DNA of 6,668 nt from Bacteroidales bacterium (GTDB taxonomy: Bacteria; Bacteroidota; Bacteroidia; Bacteroidales; JAFGXI01): contig JALSQC010000401.1 in assembly GCA_026985625.1 (NCBI GenBank), positions 1-6,668 on the forward strand, read 5' to 3'. Below are positions 1 to 5,558 of the stretch, in pieces. How positions within the stretch are numbered: the stretch's first letter is position 1; the number at the start of each line of letters is the position of its first letter. A program made the position numbers and the translations under genes. Below the pieces are notes generated by a model. It did not search any database. It was not told where the DNA came from and worked only from the letters and a program-made list of their open reading frames with translations.

Positions 1-69
1 AATTGTTTTTTTAGTTTAAATGTTTAAAAATATCAAAAACTTGCTTTACACACTTTTTAGGACAGTATC
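1..69. mobile_element. Terminal inverted repeat of an IS256-family insertion sequence (partial, continues off the window edge)
   Basis: Read on the minus strand from base 69, the sequence starts GATACTGTCC, then seven bases, then TGTGTAAAG. From memory, the IS256 terminal repeat starts GATAAAGTCC, then seven bases, then TGTGTAAAAG, so both conserved blocks and their spacing agree. The element would end at base 69, with its body running toward base 1 and beyond. No transposase reading frame is visible in the 69 bases, so I cannot tell which end this is. IS256-family elements make target duplications of 8-9 bp; the local copy would be about 70-78, starting GTTCGTGT. The second copy lies outside the window. 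Family assignment rests on the terminal repeat alone. Confidence 0.6.
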
Positions 70-70
70 G

Positions 71-86
71 TTCGTGTGGACACGAA
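71..86. repeat. Short perfect inverted repeat beside the IS end
   Basis: TTCGTGT (71-77) and ACACGAA (80-86) are exact reverse complements separated by GG. It is GC-richer than its surroundings and starts two bases beyond the inferred end of the IS256-type element, overlapping the expected target duplication. It may be the insertion target, a small hairpin or an operator-like site; there is no T-run to make it a terminator. Confidence 0.45.
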
Positions 87-117
87 ACAATAACTCCCCA
101 TAATTTAAACTTGACCC

Positions 118-135
118 GTTAAAACAGGTTAAAAC
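118..135. repeat. Tandem direct repeat GTTAAAAC, 10-bp period
   Basis: GTTAAAAC occurs at 118-125 and again at 128-135, one helical turn apart. A paired direct repeat at helical spacing is a layout used by DNA-binding proteins, but in AT-rich DNA two copies of an 8-mer can also arise by chance. It lies between the IS end and the hairpin at 136-159, with no intact gene downstream in the window. Confidence 0.3.
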
Positions 136-159
136 CAGGATTATAATTTTGTAATCCTG
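136..159 (-). terminator. Candidate terminator hairpin behind gatD and the LytTR remnant
   Basis: CAGGATTA (136-143) pairs perfectly with TAATCCTG (152-159) across an 8-base loop. On the minus strand the stem is followed by GGTTTTAACC, a short T-run. The stem overlaps the stop codon (141-143) of the LytTR remnant, as expected if it was that gene's own terminator; it would now end gatED transcription. The weak T-tract keeps confidence modest. Confidence 0.4.
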
Positions 160-281
160 TTATTTAATGTCTCATGATAGCTTCTGCCTATTGGTAATTG
201 ATGTTTCTCAATAAACAGATATCCATCTTTAATTTTATCAATAAAATTTATATTGTGTCGATAAATAGATATTACAGGTAT
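141..281 (-). pseudogene. C-terminal remnant of a LytTR-type DNA-binding response regulator
   Basis: This frame has 46 open codons between a TAG (282-284) and a TAA (141-143). The translation contains NINFIDKI, then DGYLFIE, LPIGRSYHE (171-197) and NNRITKL at the end. That order (HRS-like strand, I-[ED]-DGY turn, IP[IV]GRSY, short C-terminal helix) is the signature of the end of the LytTR domain, which ends many LytR/AgrA-type regulators of usually 230-260 residues. There is no start codon: the receiver domain and the first part of the LytTR domain are missing. The segment where HRSY-I-VN is expected reads YRHNIN, suggesting a further small deletion. It is in the same frame as gatD, two codons behind the gatD stop (TAA AAT TAG). 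It is most simply a deletion scar of a gene once upstream of the hairpin at 136-159. Assignment is by motif recognition, not by alignment. Confidence 0.65.
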
Positions 282-287
282 CTAATT

Positions 288-1673
288 TTATTTTCTAACT
301 TTTTTTATAAATTCTTCGACCTCGGGAACGCCTCCTTGATAAACAAGATAACCGTTATACGGCTCGCGTTCGGTAATTTCGTCGTTTATAGGAGTTAGCA
401 TCATTTCTTTAACTTTTTTAGGATCTTTTGTTTGCCCGAGCACCCAGCTAAGTTTTACCCAAGCAACTTCAGGAAGCATATTTCCAAGCGGAATAACACC
501 TTTTGCCATTAAATCGCGACCTGTATCGTAAACAAACATGTGAACATATCCCCAAAGGGTTTGTAATGTCATATAAATATGAATACCTTTTTCTTTTGCT
601 CTTTCGAGTGCGGGATATAATCCTTTGTTTACATGTCCTAAACCTGTCCCTACAATTATTACTCCCTCGTAACCGTTATCTATAAAAGAATCTAAAGCAT
701 CGGAGCTCATTCCCGGCCAAAAGTAAAGCATACCTACTTTTTTATTAAAGTATGGTAATATATCAACTTTGTTGTCTTTTCGTCGGTGATTATAATTTTG
801 TTTTATTGGTATAATTTGTTTTCGATTAACGCGAGCAAGAGGAGAGTCGCCAATTGTTCTAAAAGTTGAACGATACGACGAGTGCATTTTTCTTACTCGT
901 GTTCCTTTGTGTAATAATCCGTAGTCGTCAGATGTAGGGCCAAACATACAAACCATTACCTCGGCAATATCTGAGTGTCCTGCAGCAAACATCGAGTGCA
1001 TTAAATTAAGAGCTGCGTCGGAACTTGGACGGTCTGACGAACGTTGCGAGCCTACTAAAACTATCGGAACCGGCGAGTTCTGAACCATAAATGTAAGTGC
1101 TGCAGCCGTATGGTGTAGAGTGTCTGTTCCGTGTCCTATAACTATTCCGTCTATACCGTTTTCTATTTCTTTTCCTATGGCTTTTGCAAGTGCTATGTAC
1201 TGATCGGGTCCCATATTTTCGCTAAAAACGGCAAAAACTTTTTCGGTTGTAAGGTTACAAATATCGGCTAATTCGGGAACTGCTCCGTAAAGTTCGCCCG
1301 GCGAGAATGCAGGAATAACAGCTCCTGTTCTGTAATCTAATCGCGAGGCAATAGTTCCGCCTGTTCCAAATAATTTTACGTTTGGTAAATTTGGCGTTGT
1401 TGGAAATTCTTGTTCGGGAATAGCATATTTTGCTTTTTTATATCCCGTTTCTTTCATTTTTTTTATGGTATCAACGTCAATACCTATATTATAGCCGGTA
1501 ATTATTTTTACAACTATATGTTTGTCGTCGTCGTTTTCGGCACGGGGTAAAATTGTTCCTTTAAAGGTTCCTCTCGATGTTTCTATTTCGGCTTGTCCCC
1601 AAACGCGGGTATTATATTTTTTTAAAATTTCTAATGCTTTTCCTTTATATCCTTGAAAAATGTCTGAGTTCAT
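288..1673 (-). CDS. gatD: Glu-tRNA(Gln) amidotransferase subunit D (asparaginase-like), GatDE type
   Basis: GatD is the glutaminase/asparaginase-type subunit of the GatDE amidotransferase. It releases ammonia from an amide donor for GatE, which converts Glu-tRNA(Gln) to Gln-tRNA(Gln) in the cytoplasm. Visible: an N-terminal extra domain (about residues 1-90) that plain asparaginases lack; TGGTIAS at 104-110 with the first catalytic Thr at 107; HGTDT at 181-185 with the second Thr 183 and Asp 184; VGSQRSSDRPSSDAA at 207-221; and RVRKMHSS with the likely catalytic Lys 262. The C-terminal PEVAWVKL and MLTPI segments are also GatD-like. At 461 residues it is slightly longer than typical archaeal GatD (about 420-450). 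The start is ATG 1673, ten bases behind the gatE stop, with no Shine-Dalgarno, so the two are surely co-transcribed. GatD is known mainly from archaea; a stand-alone L-asparaginase is less likely because of the N-terminal domain and the adjacent gatE. All catalytic residues are present. Confidence 0.93.
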   Translation of the reverse strand: MNSDIFQGYKGKALEILKKYNTRVWGQAEIETSRGTFKGTILPRAENDDDKHIVVKIITGYNIGIDVDTIKKMKETGYKKAKYAIPEQEFPTTPNLPNVKLFGTGGTIASRLDYRTGAVIPAFSPGELYGAVPELADICNLTTEKVFAVFSENMGPDQYIALAKAIGKEIENGIDGIVIGHGTDTLHHTAAALTFMVQNSPVPIVLVGSQRSSDRPSSDAALNLMHSMFAAGHSDIAEVMVCMFGPTSDDYGLLHKGTRVRKMHSSYRSTFRTIGDSPLARVNRKQIIPIKQNYNHRRKDNKVDILPYFNKKVGMLYFWPGMSSDALDSFIDNGYEGVIIVGTGLGHVNKGLYPALERAKEKGIHIYMTLQTLWGYVHMFVYDTGRDLMAKGVIPLGNMLPEVAWVKLSWVLGQTKDPKKVKEMMLTPINDEITEREPYNGYLVYQGGVPEVEEFIKKVRK

Positions 1674-1683
1674 ATTATTGATT

Positions 1684-3645
1684 TTATGAATTTTGAATTT
1701 TGTTTTTTAATTCTTTTAAATTGATATTTCCGATAGCTTGTTTTCGTAATTCGCCCATAATCCAATTACTTTCGGCTTCGGGAGTTTGTTTTTTCCCTAT
1801 TTCGCGATATTTTTCTTTTAAAAAATTAACGGGAGCTGTTATTTGCTGTATATTGCGTTTTCGGTAGTTTATAATATCCAATACCGAAAGAAATTGCATT
1901 TTAGGATGTTCGTAAATTATTGGCAACATACTTTCGGCAATGTTAATGTTTAGTTTTTCGTTGACAATAAATTCGAACATTTTATAAATTATATTATAAT
2001 CGAATTTAGATTGAGATACATAATGTCCTTCGATAAATTTTAATTTATGTCCCAAAAATGTTCCTATAAACCGTGAGTCTATTTTTAGATTTTTTACTAT
2101 TTTTTCTATTAACGGAACTAAGTTTTTACTAAGAATGTATTTATAAGAGTCTTGAGGTATATTCCATTTTTTTAGTTGATTAAATCTTGTTATAATTTCA
2201 ACAGGTAAATTTTTGTTTAAGTTATCGATATAATTGTTTTCTAATGGTATTGGTGCCGAGTCGGTATCGGGATACATGCGGTCGGCACCCGGCAAAACTC
2301 TTTCGAAAATTGTTGTTCCGTCGGCAAGCGATTTTCGTGTTTCGGGAGGTACTCCGTTAAATGCCATTTTGCATCGTTCTTCTATAACTTCAATGGCTGT
2401 TGGAATGTCTTCTTTTGGTCCCCAAATAATTAATTGAGCATCGTTTTCGTTTGAGTTTAATATTGGTTTTATAATTTCTAAGTCTTTTTTGTTTATAATG
2501 GGTTTAAAATCTTCGGTGCTTAGAATATTTGGTTTTTCGAGGCAGGCTATTACTTTTAGACGGTCGGATATTTCGTCTAAAAAAACTTTTCCGGGCTGAG
2601 TAAAGTGCGATAATATTCCATTAAAATGCGGTAGATTTATTGCTATTAGTTTGTAATTTTTATCGCGGGCGGTTTTTAACGGTGGATATGTAATTTTAAA
2701 CATATCGTAATCGAGATATTCAAAATTTAATTTCCATTTTTTTTCTGATGTTATTTTATTAAGTTTTTCTTTTATGGAGAGTAGAGCCCATTGTCGAAAG
2801 GCTTCGTTATGAGTAAGTTCGGGTATCCATTTATTGTGCGATACTCCTTTAATTTCTACACGTGTGCCTCCTTTACAACTAACATTAACGTCTTCGCGTC
2901 CTGCTCCGGAACCTGTTCTTACTTTTCCTGTGCTACGATTTAAAAATCGTATATAATCGGCAGCTTCCATAACTTCGTCGGGGTTAACCATATCGGGATA
3001 TGTTACTGTTTCGATTAATGGCATTCCTAAACGGTCGGTTTTATAAATTCTGGTATGTCCAATGTCTGATATTTCGCGACAAGAGTCTTCTTCTATACTT
3101 AATTGTATTAATCTGATTTTTTTATTTTTTAACGGTATTTCGCCTTCAACGCCAAGAATGGCTGTTCGTTGAAATCCTGCGGGAATACTACCATCGAGAT
3201 ATTGTTTTCGTGTGATATGAACTTCGCCAACAATATTTAGTTTGCATAATAACGATATTTCGAGAGCTATTTGCAAGGCTTCTTTATCGATAGGAAAAGG
3301 GGGGGTATCGTCTATTTCGTAGGTGCAAGTATTTTTATTGTTTATACGATATATTATATTTTTACGGGTTTTAAATTCCATTAGTGCTGTTCCATCGTAT
3401 TCGCCAAGCTCTGATAATGTAGGACGCATGTGTCTTATAAGTTCGGCATCGTATTCGTTGTTTTTGTTAAATACTCCTGCCGGACAATGACAAAAAAGTT
3501 TATGCTTTGTTAAAAGTTGTTGATGGACTTCTAATCCCGACATAAATCCTATTTTGTCGTATGTTTTTTGTGAAGCTTTTTTTCGCGATATATAACCTAT
3601 CTCTTTTTTTGTTTTTTCGTAATTTTTTTTGGGATTGATTTTCAT
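1684..3645 (-). CDS. gatE: Glu-tRNA(Gln) amidotransferase subunit E (kinase and tRNA-binding), GatDE type
   Basis: GatE binds Glu-tRNA(Gln), phosphorylates the glutamyl gamma-carboxylate with ATP and amidates it with ammonia from GatD. Visible: a GatB/E cradle from about residue 33, opening with GLEVHQQL (38-44; His 41 is the expected metal ligand) and FCHCP at 51-55; RPTLSELGE at 74-82; GFQRTAIL at 157-164; IEEDSCR at 184-190 supplying active-site acids; GMPLIET at 207-213; and REDVNVS with RVEIKGV to about 268. The AspRS-like insertion that separates GatE from GatB spans about 290-430. VPPETRKSLADGTT (432-445) and PGADRMYPDTD (452-462) return to the cradle, and a helical plus YqeY-like tail fills about 475-645. 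It has 653 residues against roughly 620-635 for archaeal GatE; the excess is mostly a basic N-terminal extension of about 30 residues. ATG 3645 is preceded by an A/T-rich tract; a later start cannot be excluded. No gatA, gatB or gatC is nearby. No disruption is seen. Confidence 0.93.
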   Translation of the reverse strand: MKINPKKNYEKTKKEIGYISRKKASQKTYDKIGFMSGLEVHQQLLTKHKLFCHCPAGVFNKNNEYDAELIRHMRPTLSELGEYDGTALMEFKTRKNIIYRINNKNTCTYEIDDTPPFPIDKEALQIALEISLLCKLNIVGEVHITRKQYLDGSIPAGFQRTAILGVEGEIPLKNKKIRLIQLSIEEDSCREISDIGHTRIYKTDRLGMPLIETVTYPDMVNPDEVMEAADYIRFLNRSTGKVRTGSGAGREDVNVSCKGGTRVEIKGVSHNKWIPELTHNEAFRQWALLSIKEKLNKITSEKKWKLNFEYLDYDMFKITYPPLKTARDKNYKLIAINLPHFNGILSHFTQPGKVFLDEISDRLKVIACLEKPNILSTEDFKPIINKKDLEIIKPILNSNENDAQLIIWGPKEDIPTAIEVIEERCKMAFNGVPPETRKSLADGTTIFERVLPGADRMYPDTDSAPIPLENNYIDNLNKNLPVEIITRFNQLKKWNIPQDSYKYILSKNLVPLIEKIVKNLKIDSRFIGTFLGHKLKFIEGHYVSQSKFDYNIIYKMFEFIVNEKLNINIAESMLPIIYEHPKMQFLSVLDIINYRKRNIQQITAPVNFLKEKYREIGKKQTPEAESNWIMGELRKQAIGNINLKELKNKIQNS

Positions 3646-3667
3646 TTTTTATTAAAATTTTATTCCT

Positions 3668-3675
3668 TAAAGATA
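3668..3675 (-). promoter_or_regulatory. Weak candidate Bacteroidetes-type -7 element for gatED
   Basis: On the minus strand this reads TATCTTTA, one base off the Bacteroidetes -7 consensus TAnnTTTG, 22 bases upstream of the gatE ATG. No TTTG is present at the -33 spacing; the matching position reads TTTTA. Its main support is context: a terminator lies just upstream, so gatED should need its own promoter in this gap of about 56 bases. AT-rich sequence gives such matches easily. Confidence 0.25.
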
Positions 3676-3701
3676 AATAAAAAAATTATTTATTAAAATA
3701 T

Positions 3702-3732
3702 AAAAAAAAATGAGACATTTATTGTCTCATTT
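3702..3732 (-). terminator. Intrinsic terminator of pepD
   Basis: On the minus strand, AAATGAGACA (3732-3723), a five-base loop and TGTCTCATTT (3717-3708) form a perfect 10-bp stem, which runs directly into further T residues down to 3702. It begins 17 bases behind the pepD stop. This is the clearest rho-independent terminator in the window and separates pepD from gatED. On the plus strand the downstream T-run is weaker, so it is mainly a minus-strand terminator. Confidence 0.85.
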
Positions 3733-3748
3733 ATATTATTGTATTTTT

Positions 3749-5209
3749 TTATTGCTGAGGTGCATTTTGTAAAATATTTATTAAAAATTCCCAAAATTTT
3801 TCTACGGTTTTTATGTTTATTCTTTCTTGTGGAGAATGCACATCGCGTAAAGTAGGTCCAAATGATATCATATCTAAATCGGGATATTTTTCTAAGAATA
3901 ATCCGCATTCTAAGCCTGCATGTATTGAGCGAACAACAGGTTTTTTGTTAAATAACTTGGTGTATGTATTTTCGGCAATTTTTAAAATCTCGGAATTTGG
4001 GTTTGGTGTCCAGCCCGGATAACCGTCGGAGTGAGAGACATCGGCTTTTGCTAAAGTAAACACGCTTGCTACCATATTTGCAACATATCGTCTTGCCGAC
4101 ATTGTATCGCTACGTTGGCTTGTTGCAATAATAATTTTATCGTCATCGACAAATTTTACCGATGCAAGATTTGTTGATGTTTCTACCATTCCTTTCATTT
4201 TTTGACTCATTGATATTACTCCGTGAGGACATGCGTAAATTGATGTAAGCAGGTTGTTTTGTGTTTTAAAATCGATAACTGTTTTTGGTGTTTCTACGGG
4301 GGTTAACGTTATAACCATATTTGGTTCGGTAATGGAGAACTCATTTTTAATTTCTTTTGATAGTTTATCGAAAAATTTATTAAATTCTTTTATATAGTGT
4401 TCCGGTAGGGCAAATATTGCATATGCTTCGCGTGGAATGGCGTTACGCAAATTACCTCCATCGAAATAATTTAATCTTAAATCGTGTTCGTGGGTAGCTT
4501 TCCATAAGAATCTGTTTAGTATTTTATTGGCATTTCCTAAACCTTTATCTATTTCGTCGCCTGAATGTCCTCCTTTTAAGCCTTTAACGTCTATTCTAAA
4601 TCCTTTGTGTGTTGAATTTGTATTACGGGTTTCGTAATAAAATTTTGCTGTGGTATCTACACCTCCGGCACAACCTATAAAGATTTCGCCTTCGTCTTCG
4701 GAGTCGAGGTTTAAAAGTATTTTGCTATCGAAAAAGTTTGGTTTTAATGCAAAGGCTCCTGTTAATCCGGTTTCTTCGTCAACGGTAAAGAGGGCTTCGA
4801 TAGGTCCGTGTGTTATATTATCGGAAACAAGTATTGCCATTTGTGCAGCTACACCTATTCCGTCATCGGCACCAAGGGTTGTTCCTTTTGCTTTAACCCA
4901 TTCGCCATCAATAAAAGGTTGTATAGCATCTTTTTCGAAATTGTGGTTAGTATCGTTATTTTTTTCGCATACCATATCGATATGGCTTTGTAAGATAATT
5001 GGCTTGCGATTTTCCATTCCTTTTGTTGCGGGTTTTTTCATTAAGATATTTCCTGCATCGTCTTTTTTTGCTTCGATATTATTTGTTTTTGCCCAATTAA
5101 GAAGAAAATTTATCATTTTTTCTTCTTTTTTTGATGGACGTGGTATTTTGCAAATATCGTTAAAATTTTGCCAAACAATTTTTGGTTCTAAATCGGTAAT
5201 GCTTTTCAT
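3749..5209 (-). CDS. pepD: Aminoacyl-histidine dipeptidase (Xaa-His dipeptidase, M20 family, PepD)
   Basis: This is a cytosolic zinc dipeptidase that hydrolyses unblocked dipeptides, classically Xaa-His such as carnosine, and recycles peptides to amino acids. At 486 residues it matches the usual length (about 485). Visible: an N-terminal WQNFNDICKIPRPSKKEE block; HIDMVCEK at 76-83 with metal ligand His 76 and catalytic Asp 78; LGADDGIG at 112-119 with the bridging Asp 115; DEETGLTGA from 144 with catalytic Glu 145 and ligand Glu 146; NLDSEDEGE at 167-175 with ligand Asp 168; GGHSGDEI at 213-220 in the lid domain; IHAGLECG at 429-436; and VHSPQER at 457-463 with the C-terminal ligand His 458. 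No signal peptide is seen. ATG 5209 follows an A/T tract without a Shine-Dalgarno and fits the family N-terminus. The gene is separated from the glycosyltransferase by about 350 bases and from gatE by a strong terminator, so it is probably monocistronic. Confidence 0.93.
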   Translation of the reverse strand: MKSITDLEPKIVWQNFNDICKIPRPSKKEEKMINFLLNWAKTNNIEAKKDDAGNILMKKPATKGMENRKPIILQSHIDMVCEKNNDTNHNFEKDAIQPFIDGEWVKAKGTTLGADDGIGVAAQMAILVSDNITHGPIEALFTVDEETGLTGAFALKPNFFDSKILLNLDSEDEGEIFIGCAGGVDTTAKFYYETRNTNSTHKGFRIDVKGLKGGHSGDEIDKGLGNANKILNRFLWKATHEHDLRLNYFDGGNLRNAIPREAYAIFALPEHYIKEFNKFFDKLSKEIKNEFSITEPNMVITLTPVETPKTVIDFKTQNNLLTSIYACPHGVISMSQKMKGMVETSTNLASVKFVDDDKIIIATSQRSDTMSARRYVANMVASVFTLAKADVSHSDGYPGWTPNPNSEILKIAENTYTKLFNKKPVVRSIHAGLECGLFLEKYPDLDMISFGPTLRDVHSPQERINIKTVEKFWEFLINILQNAPQQ

Positions 5210-5450
5210 TTTAAAAAAATTATAATAAAAAATAATTTAGTAAAAATAAGATATTAAAAATTATATTTTACTGTTATAAAACAATAAAATAATTTTTTTA
5301 ATTTTTTTTAATATGAACTTATTTTCTGTATTTTTTTGATTTTATACCAAATGTTGTTATTCTTAAGCCCAAAAATAAATTATAATTATTTTTTATAGTT
5401 AAAAGCAAAAAGTATAGGGTATTTTTAATACTAATATAAAAACTTGATTT
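5210..5450. other. AT-rich intergenic leader upstream of pepD
   Basis: This stretch carries almost only A and T and no convincing gene. It holds TATTTTTG on the minus strand (5377-5370), an exact match to the Bacteroidetes -7 consensus TAnnTTTG but without a TTTG at -33; used as a promoter it would give pepD a leader of about 160 bases. An imperfect AT-only inverted repeat lies at 5265-5290 (nine pairs, one wobble). A slightly GC-richer patch around 5345-5372 stands in an open minus-strand frame that ends in TAA and could be further decayed coding sequence, but I recognise nothing in it. None of these signals stands clearly above chance here. Confidence 0.4.
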
Positions 5451-5555
5451 TTATTTTAACCAAATACTTGGTAAATTTTCTAATATCTCGATATTTTTAA
5501 ATTTAGGCGTTTCTTTTGCACCGTATTTTTTTACCCATTCTACATTTTGGTAACA
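5451..5555 (-). pseudogene. Probable 3' remnant of an unidentified gene behind the glycosyltransferase
   Basis: After the glycosyltransferase stop (TGA 5561-5559) and an adjacent TAG (5558-5556), the same frame stays open for 34 codons to TAA at 5453-5451. The translation includes NVEWVKKYGAKE, TPKFKNIEILE and NLPSIWLK. It looks coding: mixed polar and hydrophobic residues, Trp, Pro and Gly codons, and CG-containing codons like those of the neighbouring genes, unlike the A/T-only sequence just downstream. There is no start codon of its own. It resembles the C-terminal end of a larger soluble protein whose 5' part has been lost, but I do not recognise the family. The tandem stops make translational read-through from the glycosyltransferase unlikely. 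Confidence 0.4.
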
Positions 5556-5558
5556 CTA

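Noticed and set aside
198..398. 66-codon plus-strand open frame over the LytTR remnant and gatD end
   Set aside because: It is antisense to a recognisable remnant and to the GatD C-terminus; its translation is Ile/Phe/Asn-rich, as expected from AT-rich DNA.
168..3730. The octamer TGTCTCAT occurs both at 168-175 and in the pepD terminator stem at 3723-3730
   Set aside because: The first copy is explained by codons of the LytTR remnant, no flanking similarity extends the match, and an 8-mer can recur by chance.
3693..3908. 71-codon minus-strand open frame across the pepD 3' end and terminator
   Set aside because: It overlaps pepD in another frame and runs through the terminator stem; the product is a low-complexity basic peptide.
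4650..5225. 191-codon plus-strand open frame opposite pepD
   Set aside because: It is antisense to the well-conserved pepD, and its translation has no recognisable motif; it is a by-product of pepD codon use.
5459..5472. Five-base inverted repeat ACCAA/TTGGT as a terminator for the glycosyltransferase
   Set aside because: The stem is short and no T-run follows on either strand.
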